64,000 nt of DNA, from assembly GCF_900753045.1 (NCBI RefSeq), contig NZ_CAADXO010000012.1:1-64000 (forward strand), given 5' to 3'. The notes beneath the pieces were generated by a model. It had not been told where the DNA came from, did not search any database, and saw only the letters and a list, made by a program, of their open reading frames with translations. A program made the position numbers and the translations under genes. The number at the start of each line of letters is the position of its first letter. Within the stretch, counting starts at the first letter, position 1. Origin of the DNA: an uncultured Phascolarctobacterium sp. (GTDB lineage: Bacteria > Bacillota > Negativicutes > Acidaminococcales > Acidaminococcaceae). Below are positions 7,486 through 13,846 of the stretch, piece after piece.

Positions 7486-8331
7486 ATGGCAGAAACACAT
7501 TTAAGTGAACCACAGAAAATCATAGCAGACATAACCTTAATGAATAATTGCTTTATGAATAAGGTATTTGCCAATGATATTGAAAGCACACAGCTTTTGT
7601 TGCGTATTATCCTGAATAATGATAAAATTAACGTAAAGACAGTTAATACGCAACAGTTTATCCAAAATCTCTATGGTCATTCGGCACAGCTGGATATATT
7701 GGCAACAGATGAAAACGGCAGACGTTTCAATGTTGAAATTCAGCGAGATGATGAAGGCGCACCGGTTAAAAGAGCGCGTTATTACAGCAGTGTTCTTGAC
7801 GTGCATTTTCTGGATTCCGGAGAGAAATACGATAAGCTGAACGATGTGTATGTAATTTTTATTACGGAGCATGATGTGTTGCATCGCAACTATCCTATCT
7901 ACAATGTTGAACGTGTAATTACGGAGGATGGCACAGCTTTTGCCGATGGCTCAAAAATAGTCTATGTGAATGCGTCCTGTAGGAGCGATACACCGCTTGG
8001 ACGCCTGATGCAGGATTTTAACTGTGCCAATCCCGATAAAATGCATTATAAAGAGCTGGCAGACAGAGTGAGCTTTTTCAAGAAGACAAAGGAAGGAGAA
8101 AAGACTATGACTGATATTATTGAGCTTTATGCAGCAAAAAGAGCGAAGGAAGCAGCGAAAGCAGCGGCAGAAAAAGCTGCGAAAAAAGCAGCGAAAAAGA
8201 CTGCACAGGCACGAAACATAGAATTAGCCAAAGATCTTTTGGCTGAAGGAGAAAGCATCGAAAGAACTGTGCGTCTTTCAAAGCTTTCGGAAGCAGAGGT
8301 GCGCGAGCTGGCATCCAAGCTGACAGCATAA
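7486..8331 (+). CDS. Rpn family recombination-promoting nuclease (PD-(D/E)XK transposase-like), copy 1
   Basis: 281 aa from the ATG preceded by GGAG (an upstream in-frame ATG at 7453 lies inside the attenuator stem and is less likely). The nuclease core is seen as AQLDILATDENG followed by FNVEIQRDDE, giving the D and ExQ residues of the PDDEXK_2/Rpn family. The C-terminus is an Ala/Lys-rich variable stretch (AAKAAAEKAAKKAAKK) followed by a conserved LSEAEVRELASKL end. Rpn proteins are DNA endonucleases linked to recombination and phage defence. A second copy at 11859 differs in the core but keeps the same end. An internal start at 8107 is annotated separately. Confidence 0.88.
   Translation: MAETHLSEPQKIIADITLMNNCFMNKVFANDIESTQLLLRIILNNDKINVKTVNTQQFIQNLYGHSAQLDILATDENGRRFNVEIQRDDEGAPVKRARYYSSVLDVHFLDSGEKYDKLNDVYVIFITEHDVLHRNYPIYNVERVITEDGTAFADGSKIVYVNASCRSDTPLGRLMQDFNCANPDKMHYKELADRVSFFKKTKEGEKTMTDIIELYAAKRAKEAAKAAAEKAAKKAAKKTAQARNIELAKDLLAEGESIERTVRLSKLSEAEVRELASKLTA
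8107..8331 (+). CDS. Candidate intragenic short Rpn product (RpnS-like antitoxin), copy 1
   Basis: An in-frame ATG inside the rpn gene is preceded by AAGGAG (8093-8098) with 8-bp spacing, a better ribosome site than many real starts. It would give a 74-aa protein, MTDIIELYAAKRAKEA... to the shared stop. In E. coli, short proteins translated from inside rpn genes are known to inhibit the toxic full-length nuclease. The site and spacing are conserved in module 2. Translation itself is inferred. Confidence 0.55.
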   Translation: MTDIIELYAAKRAKEAAKAAAEKAAKKAAKKTAQARNIELAKDLLAEGESIERTVRLSKLSEAEVRELASKLTA

Positions 8332-8347
8332 GAGCATAGCGACAAAG

Positions 8348-8383
8348 GGCGTTCTACCAAAAGTACGGTAGAACGCCTTATTT
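8348..8383 (+). terminator. Terminator of the first rpn gene
   Basis: GGCGTTCTACC (8348-8358) pairs perfectly with GGTAGAACGCC (8367-8377), followed by a T-rich stretch, 16 bp after the stop. The same hairpin follows copy 2. Confidence 0.85.
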
Positions 8384-8416
8384 ATTGAAAACAATATATT
8401 TTTACGCAAACGAAAA

Positions 8417-8458
8417 GACCTGAGGTTCGGAGTAAAATCCGGGCTTCAGGTCTTTTTT
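8417..8458. terminator. Second hairpin terminator, between rpn and array 1
   Basis: GACCTGA (8417-8423) pairs with TCAGGTC (8446-8452), with further pairing inside and a T-run of eight on the plus strand. On the minus strand it ends in TCTTTT, so it could also stop transcription coming out of the array. Confidence 0.7.
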
Positions 8459-8711
8459 TACATACCGCAAGCGGTAATCTAGCCTTTAACGTGGCGACAT
8501 CTTCTGGCGTGACGATGCAACAGAAGTGTTACAAAACCGCAAGCGGTAATCTGGTCTTTAACATGGCTTAATCTCTGCATGGCTAGTCAAAGCAGCATCA
8601 GGTTACAAAACCGCAAGCGGTAATCTAGGCCTTTAACTATGGGACTTCCTGTAGTGGATATTTGTGAAGTAGCAAGTTACAAAACCGCAAGCGGTAATCT
8701 AGGCCTTTAAC
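8458..8711 (-). CRISPR. CRISPR-like array 1 (4 repeats, 3 spacers)
   Basis: Repeats at about 8458-8490 (degenerate), 8528-8562, 8602-8637 and 8676-8711, with a period of 73-74 nt. The unit is 35-36 nt. On the inferred minus strand it starts GTTAAAGGCC, contains the palindrome ACCGCTTGCGGT and ends TTTTGTAAC. Spacers are 37, 39 and 38 nt and unlike each other. Degeneracy is at the 8458 end, and the conserved end abuts a leader with a minus-strand promoter at 8900-8928. The format (36-nt repeat, 37-39-nt spacer) resembles type III arrays. No cas genes adjoin. The alternative is a dispersed palindromic repeat that happens to be tandem. Confidence 0.68.
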
Positions 8712-8899
8712 CCTGTGGCTCGCACACGGCTCACAGAGCGGGCTTAAAGCCCTACAATGGAAAATCGAAACGCTGTTTATAGTAAAAACAGCCGATTTGC
8801 TCACAACAGCGGTGTTTTTCCGCCTCTGCAAAAAGCAAAATGCGCTTGGCGCAAGGCTTGCAGGATTTTGGCAAATGATTTGCCTGTTGTGATAAATCT

Positions 8900-8928
8900 A
8901 CTATAACACATCGAACAGCTTTTGACAA
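8900..8928 (-). promoter_or_regulatory. Leader promoter towards array 1
   Basis: On the minus strand TTGTCA (8923-8928) and TATAGT (8900-8905) are separated by 17 bp. Transcription would enter the array through a leader of about 180 nt. The same promoter is kept in the leader of array 2. Confidence 0.65.
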
Positions 8929-8949
8929 GTGCTTTCTTTAATTTATCCT
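8922..8949 (+). promoter_or_regulatory. Plus-strand promoter upstream of the 9241 gene
   Basis: TTGACA (8922-8927), a 16-bp spacer and TATCCT (8944-8949). It overlaps the -35 of the minus-strand leader promoter, making a back-to-back pair. The TTTTGACAAGTGCTTTC block also occurs upstream of the second rpn gene (about 11669) and in leader 2 (about 13541). Confidence 0.45.
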
Positions 8950-9240
8950 GTTCTATGCGCTTTACAAGGCTTTTATTAACTATATAAAAACATATTTGCA
9001 AACAAAAAGCAAGTTATCACAAAATTAGCGCAACATTTGCCGGGGGTGTTTCATAAAAATTTTTGCCGTTTCGTGCCGGATTTTGTATTTCGTTGCAGAT
9101 TTATAAAGTGAAGGGGTTAGCGAACCAGACGGCAAGTCAAAGCGCACCTTTTTTACCATGTCGGTTTTAATCTGACAGATTATAATTAATTTAACAGTTG
9201 AGAAACTGAAACGTCGAAAGTTTGAAAGGAAGTAGATAAC

Positions 9241-9570
9241 ATGGCAATTTCTAAATACTATATTACAGGTGCAGAATTAAACGAATTTAAGCTTTTAGTC
9301 GCTGAATGCAAGGATCGCGGCTTCACAATGAGCTATCAGGTTTCCAGATATATAGTGAATAACAGATTGGGTTATAAATACAGACATATTGCAGGTGATC
9401 ATCACTTAAGAAACTCCTATGACCAATGGATATATAAGGGTGGTATTGCTCCTAAGTACTACAGAATGCTCTGCATTGAATTGGGACTTGGCAATAAACA
9501 CAGTGACGCTGAGGTGGAAAAGTTCCGCTCTTATGCGGAGATGGGCCTGTTTGATAATTATGCTGCATAA
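9241..9570 (+). CDS. Hypothetical protein, 109 aa
   Basis: Not recognised. A small, basic and aromatic-rich soluble protein (many Tyr, His, Lys) with no signal peptide or membrane segment. ATG preceded by GAAAGGAAG. Its upstream region, including the last 30 bp before the start, is paralogous to that of the methyltransferase-like gene at 13847, although the proteins themselves do not resemble each other. A terminator follows at 9651. Confidence 0.7.
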   Translation: MAISKYYITGAELNEFKLLVAECKDRGFTMSYQVSRYIVNNRLGYKYRHIAGDHHLRNSYDQWIYKGGIAPKYYRMLCIELGLGNKHSDAEVEKFRSYAEMGLFDNYAA

Positions 9571-9650
9571 GTAGCTTTGATAAATAGGATAGGAAGATGA
9601 TAAGAGCAAAATAGCATACCGGTTTTATAGCAATAGCAGTTTTTTCTAAG

Positions 9651-9684
9651 GCGTTCTGCCCAAACTGCGGTAGAACGCTTTTTG
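9651..9684 (+). terminator. Terminator after the 109-aa gene
   Basis: GCGTTCTGCC (9651-9660) pairs with GGTAGAACGC (9669-9678), with one G-U pair, and TTTTT follows. Same hairpin family as the terminators at 8348 and 12761. Confidence 0.8.
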
Positions 9685-9711
9685 CATACCGCAAGCGGTG
9701 GTTAGCACAAC
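9685..9711. repeat. Degenerate solo CRISPR-like repeat
   Basis: CATACCGCAAGCGGT directly after a terminator, with the palindrome at 9688-9699. It resembles the distal, degenerate repeat of the arrays. Confidence 0.45.
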
Positions 9712-9807
9712 TATTCGTCTGCTGGTATTTATTGTTTTAAAATGATATAATAGCATTAGATTTAATGAACGATAGGACTTTATTACTTTAGCGTAGGGGG
9801 GACAAAG

Positions 9808-11490
9808 GTGGAGAAACGCAGATTGCCGTTAGGCGTAGAATTTTTTGATACAATTCGCAAGGAGCAGTATTATTATATTGATAAGACCGGTCTTATCAGC
9901 GATTTGGAAAAGCGCATGGGCAAGGTTAATCTGTTTACTCGCCCCAGACGCTTTGGTAAAACCTTAAATATGAGTATGCTGCAATGCTTTTATGAGCTGG
10001 GAGCAGACAGCGGTCTGTTCGAAGGACTCAGGATTGCGCAGGATAAGGCCTTGTGCGAGCAATGCCTGGGGCAGTTCCCTGTAATCTTTTTGACCTTGAA
10101 GGATGTGGAAGGGCTTGCCTACAGCAATGCAGAGGCTAATTTGTCACGCCTGATGCAGCAGGAGGCTTTGCGACATAAGGAGCTTAAGACCAGTGACAAG
10201 CTGCTGCCGGAGGAGCTGGCTGCCTACGCTGCTTTGTGCAGCGGACTGCAGGGAGAAGCATTGGCGGACAGCTTGCGCCTTTTGACGCAGCTTTTGGCAA
10301 AGCATTACGAGCGAGAGGTTGTTGTGCTGATTGATGAATATGATGTGCCGCTGGCGAAGGCCTATCATGCAGGCTATTATAAGGAAATGACAGCACTATT
10401 GCGTACTTTTTTGGGAAAGGCGCTGAAGACTAACAGTTATTTATACAGGGCGGTGCTTACAGGCTGCTTGCGTGTGTCTAAGGAAAGTATTTTTACAGGA
10501 TTGAACAACTTCATTATCAATACAATAGTTGATGAGGGAGCAGAGGAATATTTTGGCTTTACACCGGATGAGGTTGACAGGCTGATGCATTACTATGCTA
10601 TCGAAAAACATGCCAACGTTATGAGGGAATGGTATGATGGTTATCGCTTTGGCAAGGCAGAGATTTACTGTCCCTGGGATGTGATAAATTATGCCAATAA
10701 GCTGCGTTTTAATGCTGCTGCTCAACCGGAGGCTTTTTGGGTTAATACCAGCGGTAATGAGCTGGTGCAGCATTTTGTCCATAAGGCAGATAAAAACACT
10801 AAGAATGAATTGGAGCAGCTGTTGGATGGCGAATGTATAGAAAAGAGCCTGCGCCTTGATTTGACATATGATGAGCTCGACCGTTCGATTGATAATTTGT
10901 GGAGCGTGCTTTTTACTACAGGTTATCTGACAACAAGCGGCAAAGCTGTTGACGGCGTATATAAGCTGAAGCTCCCGAACAGAGAGGTGCGCGAGGTTTT
11001 TCTGCATAAGATTAAGGAATGGTTTGATAATGAGCTGGTGCGTAAATCTTCTGGGACAGGTGAGCTGCACCGGGCGCTTGCTGGCGGTGAGGCTGCAGCG
11101 GTAGAGAAGAAGCTGAATTTGATTATGAGCAGAATGATCAGCATTTTAGACACTAAGGCTAAGGCAGCGCAAAAGGAGAATTTTTATCATGGTCTGCTTT
11201 TGGGGTTGCTGCGCAGTGAGCCAGAATGGCTTGTTTTGTCTAATGCGGAATCCGGTGACGGCTTTAGCGATATTCTTGTGGAAACGGATGAGCCTGATAC
11301 CGGAATTGTGGTAGAGGTGAAGTATGCAGCTGCCTTCGGCGAACTGGATGGTGCTTGCCAAAAGGCGTTAGAACAGATAAGGGTGCGCCGTTATGACGAA
11401 CGCTTACGCAATGAGGGAAGAACGCATATCTATGCTTATGCGATAGCCTTTCATAAAAAGCGTTGCAGGGTTGCGGTAGAACGGTTGTAG
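9808..11490 (+). CDS. AAA-ATPase-like / PD-(D/E)XK nuclease family protein
   Basis: A 560-aa protein with a GTG start behind a GGGGGG-type ribosome site. The N-terminal AAA-ATPase_like domain (PF09820 type) opens with RRLPLGVEFFDTIR and has a Walker A-like RPRRFGKT near residue 47 and a Walker B VVLIDEYD near 173. The C-terminal part (after about residue 420) matches the PDDEXK_9 style: GFSDILVETDEPDTGIVVEVK gives the D...ExK residues. Such proteins are common multicopy accessory genes of gut anaerobes, of unproven role and possibly in defence or mobile-element biology. It lies alone between the two duplicated modules. Confidence 0.85.
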   Translation: MEKRRLPLGVEFFDTIRKEQYYYIDKTGLISDLEKRMGKVNLFTRPRRFGKTLNMSMLQCFYELGADSGLFEGLRIAQDKALCEQCLGQFPVIFLTLKDVEGLAYSNAEANLSRLMQQEALRHKELKTSDKLLPEELAAYAALCSGLQGEALADSLRLLTQLLAKHYEREVVVLIDEYDVPLAKAYHAGYYKEMTALLRTFLGKALKTNSYLYRAVLTGCLRVSKESIFTGLNNFIINTIVDEGAEEYFGFTPDEVDRLMHYYAIEKHANVMREWYDGYRFGKAEIYCPWDVINYANKLRFNAAAQPEAFWVNTSGNELVQHFVHKADKNTKNELEQLLDGECIEKSLRLDLTYDELDRSIDNLWSVLFTTGYLTTSGKAVDGVYKLKLPNREVREVFLHKIKEWFDNELVRKSSGTGELHRALAGGEAAAVEKKLNLIMSRMISILDTKAKAAQKENFYHGLLLGLLRSEPEWLVLSNAESGDGFSDILVETDEPDTGIVVEVKYAAAFGELDGACQKALEQIRVRRYDERLRNEGRTHIYAYAIAFHKKRCRVAVERL

Positions 11491-11497
11491 AATTAAG

Positions 11498-11538
11498 GAC
11501 CTGAAGTACGGAGTAATCTGTGCTTCAGGTCTTTTTTT
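11498..11538 (+). terminator. Terminator of the AAA/PD-(D/E)XK gene
   Basis: GACCTGAAG (11498-11506) pairs perfectly with CTTCAGGTC (11523-11531), followed by seven T residues, 8 bp after the stop. Confidence 0.85.
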
Positions 11539-11539
11539 G

Positions 11540-11564
11540 CATACCGTAAGCGGTTAGCTTTAAC
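11540..11564. repeat. Degenerate solo CRISPR-like repeat
   Basis: CATACCGTAAGCGGT followed by TAGCTTTAAC. This is the array repeat with one palindrome change and an internal deletion, placed straight after a terminator. Confidence 0.45.
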
Positions 11565-11570
11565 AGAAAG

Positions 11571-11587
11571 AGTTCGCGGCGCGAACT
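11571..11587. promoter_or_regulatory. 17-bp perfect inverted repeat, module 2 copy
   Basis: AGTTCGCG-G-CGCGAACT, identical to 7198-7214, followed by TATAAT at 11596-11601. Candidate operator. Confidence 0.45.
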
Positions 11588-11711
11588 GTTAGGGGTATAA
11601 TAGTCAACAAAACGCAAGCAGTTGGCAGGCTGTTTACAAGGCGCTTAATCATAATATAAGGGACGGTTTTTGACAAGTGCTTTCACAATATACTAAATCT
11701 TCATACTATTC

Positions 11712-11740
11712 TTGACATTATCGCGATTATCTGATAATAT
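11712..11740 (+). promoter_or_regulatory. Promoter of the second rpn gene
   Basis: TTGACA (11712-11717), a 17-bp spacer and TAATAT (11735-11740), an almost consensus housekeeping promoter conserved with module 1. Confidence 0.87.
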
Positions 11741-11796
11741 AAGACCATAAGATTTTGCACGCCTGCCCAGAGTACGGTCGCTGCAGCGTCATTGAG

Positions 11797-11837
11797 AACG
11801 CCTTATGTATTATTGAGTAGTACATAGGGCGTTTTTT
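11797..11837 (+). terminator. Attenuator-like hairpin in the second rpn leader
   Basis: A 13-bp stem (11797-11809 with 11821-11833; one G-U) followed by TTTTTT, 22 bp before the start codon. Conserved with 7424-7464. Confidence 0.6.
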
Positions 11838-11858
11838 GCTAAGAAGGGAGTTGGAGTA

Positions 11859-12743
11859 ATGCAAACAAAAGAAGCAAGTCAAGAAAGTGAAATCAAGCAG
11901 GTCATACGCAGCCTATGTATGATGAACAACAGGTTTATGAATTTTATGCTTGATGACAACAAGGAAGCAGCGCAGGTTTTCTTGCGCATTATTCTGGGAG
12001 ATGATAAAATTAAGGTGAGGAATGTCAGGATACAAAGCTTTATCCAAAACATCTACGGACATTCTTCGCAATTAGACATTCTTGCGCAGGATAGCGAAGG
12101 ACGCTATTTTAATGTAGAGGTGCAGAGAAGCGATGAAGGCGCTCCGGCAAGACGTGCCAGATTTTACAGCAGTATTCTCGATACGCATTTCCTGCAACCA
12201 AGTAAGCTCTACGAAGAGCTGCCGGATACTTATGTAATTTTTATCACAGAGAATGATGTCTTGCGCGATAATTTGCCGTTATATGATATAAGACGAACGA
12301 TTAAGCAAAGCGCCAAAGATTTTGAAGATGGTTCGCATATTATCTACGTCAACAGCCAGCGCCGTGATGATACAGCGTTAGGTAAACTGATGCAGGATTT
12401 GTATTGCACAGAGCCTAAAAATTTGCATTACCGTGAATTTGCCGAGCGCATGGAGTTTTTGAAATACAGTAAGGAGGGCGAAGAAAAAATGACTGACGTA
12501 ATTGAGGAATATGCTGCAAGAAAGGCTGAAGCAGCAGCAAAGGCAGTTGAGGAATATGCTGCAAGAAAGGCTGAAGCAGTGGCAAAAGAAGTAGCAAAGG
12601 CAGCAAAAGAAAAAGAGCAGGCAAATAAAATTGAATTTGCCAAAGGCCTCTTGGCTGACGGCATGAGCATCGAATTCACCGTCCGCCACTCCAAACTTTC
12701 GGAAGCAGAGGTGCGCGAGCTGGCGTCCAAGCTGACAGCATAA
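11859..12743 (+). CDS. Rpn family recombination-promoting nuclease, copy 2
   Basis: 294 aa, a paralogue of the 7486 gene. The core has SSQLDILAQDSEG and FNVEVQRSDE (D and ExQ active-site residues). The region after about residue 215 contains two tandem 15-residue units (EEYAARKAEAAAKAV and EEYAARKAEAVAKEV), coded by a 45-bp direct repeat at 12504-12593. The last 17 residues are nearly identical to copy 1. Hypervariable repeat length here is a known trait of rpn genes. Its own promoter and leader hairpin are shared with copy 1. Confidence 0.88.
   Translation: MQTKEASQESEIKQVIRSLCMMNNRFMNFMLDDNKEAAQVFLRIILGDDKIKVRNVRIQSFIQNIYGHSSQLDILAQDSEGRYFNVEVQRSDEGAPARRARFYSSILDTHFLQPSKLYEELPDTYVIFITENDVLRDNLPLYDIRRTIKQSAKDFEDGSHIIYVNSQRRDDTALGKLMQDLYCTEPKNLHYREFAERMEFLKYSKEGEEKMTDVIEEYAARKAEAAAKAVEEYAARKAEAVAKEVAKAAKEKEQANKIEFAKGLLADGMSIEFTVRHSKLSEAEVRELASKLTA
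12489..12743 (+). CDS. Candidate intragenic short Rpn product, copy 2
   Basis: In-frame ATG with AAGGAGG at 12471-12477, 11 bp upstream. It would give an 84-aa protein starting MTDVIEEYAARKAE and ending at the shared stop. It corresponds exactly to the internal start of copy 1 (MTDIIELYAAKRAKE). Likely to modulate the full-length nuclease, by analogy with E. coli RpnA short proteins. Confidence 0.55.
   Translation: MTDVIEEYAARKAEAAAKAVEEYAARKAEAVAKEVAKAAKEKEQANKIEFAKGLLADGMSIEFTVRHSKLSEAEVRELASKLTA
12504..12593 (+). repeat. 45-bp tandem repeat within rpn copy 2
   Basis: Two units, 12504-12548 and 12549-12593, each beginning GAGGAATATGCTGCAAGAAA, encode two 15-residue Ala/Lys/Glu-rich heptad-like stretches. 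Slippage here would change protein length in frame. Confidence 0.85.
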
Positions 12744-12760
12744 GAGCATAGCGACAATAA

Positions 12761-12796
12761 GGCGTTCTACCCAAAGTACGGTAGAACGCCTTTTTT
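12761..12796 (+). terminator. Terminator of the second rpn gene
   Basis: GGCGTTCTACC (12761-12771) pairs with GGTAGAACGCC (12780-12790), followed by TTTTTT. Confidence 0.9.
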
Positions 12797-12829
12797 ATTG
12801 AAAACAATATATTTTTATGCAAACGAAAA

Positions 12830-12872
12830 GACCTGAGGTCCGGAGTAAAATCCGGTCTTCAGGTCTTTTTTG
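12830..12872. terminator. Second hairpin terminator, module 2
   Basis: GACCTGA (12830-12836) pairs with TCAGGTC (12859-12865), with an inner GTCCGGA/TCCGG pairing and a T-run. Equivalent to 8417-8458. A remnant ACCGTAA of the CRISPR-like repeat follows at 12874. Confidence 0.75.
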
Positions 12873-12885
12873 CATACCGTAAACA

Positions 12886-13080
12886 ACAAAAAAGCCTCTC
12901 CTTGGGGAGAGGTGTCATCGCAAAGCGATGACGGAGAGGGGTGATGACCAATATAAGACTAATCGTAAGAGTGGAAACAGCAGTCCCCTCTTAGTCGCCC
13001 TGGCGGGCGCCAGCCGCCCTAGGGCGCCCTCTCTTGCCCTGCGGGCAATTCACCTTGTCCCCCCGAGGGGAGCCTCTCTT
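12886..13080. mobile_element. Small hairpin-rich inserted element (MITE-like)
   Basis: About 195 bp absent from module 1 and placed at what would be the first array repeat, so it interrupts module 2. It is far more GC-rich than its surroundings. It contains successive hairpins: CCTCTCCTTGGGGAGAGG, CATCGCAAAGCGATG, and a GGCGGGCGCC-GGGCGCCC stretch. Its ends (AGCCTCTCC... and ...GGGGAGCCTCTC) look like imperfect inverted copies. No coding potential is convincing. It resembles the short palindromic elements scattered in gut Firmicutes; target duplication is not clear. Confidence 0.55.
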
Positions 13081-13082
13081 CG

Positions 13083-13331
13083 CATATACCGCAAGCGGTA
13101 ATCTGCCCTTTAACAAGTATGGGCAGCGCAACTTTGGAAAGAAGCACAGCGGTTACAAAACCGCAAGCGGTAATCTGGCCTTTAACAAGAAAGCATTGAC
13201 GCTTGTTACAAAAGCTACGAAGCGTAACAAAACCGCAAGCGGTAATCTAGGCCTTTAACTCTCAACGGTAAGCAGCTCGGCAATTTCAAGCAAATCGTAA
13301 CAAAACCGCAAGCGGTAATCTAGGCCTTTAC
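13083..13331 (-). CRISPR. CRISPR-like array 2 (4 repeats, 3 spacers)
   Basis: Repeats at about 13083-13114 (degenerate), 13152-13186, 13224-13259 and 13297-13331, with a period of 72-73 nt. The unit is the same as in array 1 except that the two leader-side repeats read GTAAC in place of GTTAC at one end. The three 37-nt spacers are unlike each other and unlike those of array 1. Same orientation logic: the degenerate end is distal and the conserved end abuts the duplicated leader. The leader-side variant shared by two neighbouring repeats is what stepwise addition by copying the first repeat would give. Confidence 0.68.
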
Positions 13332-13735
13332 CCTGTGGCTCGCACACGGCTCACAGAGCGGGCTTAAAGCCCTACAATGGAAAATCGAAACGCTGTTTAT
13401 AGCAAAAACAGCCGATTTGCTCACAACAGCGGTATTTTTCCGCCTCTGCAAAAAGCAAAATGCGCTTGGCGCAAGGCTTGCAGACTTTTGGCAAATGATT
13501 TGCCTGTTGTGATAAATCTACTATAACATATCGAACAGCTTTTGACAAGTGCTTTCTTAAATTTATCCTATTCTATGCGTCTTACAAGGCTTTTATTCAG
13601 CATATAAAAATACATTTGCAAACAGAAAGAAAGTTATCGCAAAATTAGCGCAACATTTGCCGGGGGTGTTTCCTAAAAAATTTTTACCGTTTTGTGCCGG
13701 ATTTTGTTTTGCGTTGCAGACTTATAAAGTGAAGG
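13332..13735 (-). other. Leader-like region of array 2
   Basis: Nearly identical to 8712-9115. It includes the array-directed promoter (TTGTCA-N17-TATAGT on the minus strand, around 13520-13548) and the plus-strand TTGACA block. It ends where similarity to module 1 fades, about 110 bp before the gene at 13847. Confidence 0.5.
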
Positions 13736-13846
13736 GAGAAAGCGGGCCGGAAACGGCCGTGACATGGCGCTTAAATCAAAGCCGCCAAGAACTGTATTTA
13801 ATGAAAGAAACGTACAAACGTCAAAAAACGAAAGGAAGCTGATAAC

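Larger units (their letters stand above)
8712..9115 (-). other. Leader-like region of array 1
   Basis: About 400 bp, nearly identical to 13332-13735 next to array 2. It begins at the best-conserved repeat. It contains a divergent promoter pair: TTGTCA-N17-TATAGT towards the array, and TTGACA-N16-TATCCT towards the gene at 9241. No protein is supported in it. Conservation against a background of diverged flanks suggests function as leader, regulatory region or RNA. Confidence 0.5.

Noticed and set aside
8712..9115. Type II or V CRISPR locus with tracrRNA
   Set aside because: No cas9- or cas12-like gene is in the window and no convincing anti-repeat lies in the leader. The partial repeat at 7234 is noted separately but is not enough.
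7486..12743. IS element or composite transposon formed by the two rpn copies
   Set aside because: Rpn proteins are sometimes called transposases, but I see no terminal inverted repeats or target duplications bounding either gene. The shared DNA is regulatory and array sequence.
13034..13258. 74-aa open frame across the inserted element and array 2
   Set aside because: Its sequence is a translation of the repeats (the ASGNL-type motif recurs with each repeat). It is explained by the array.
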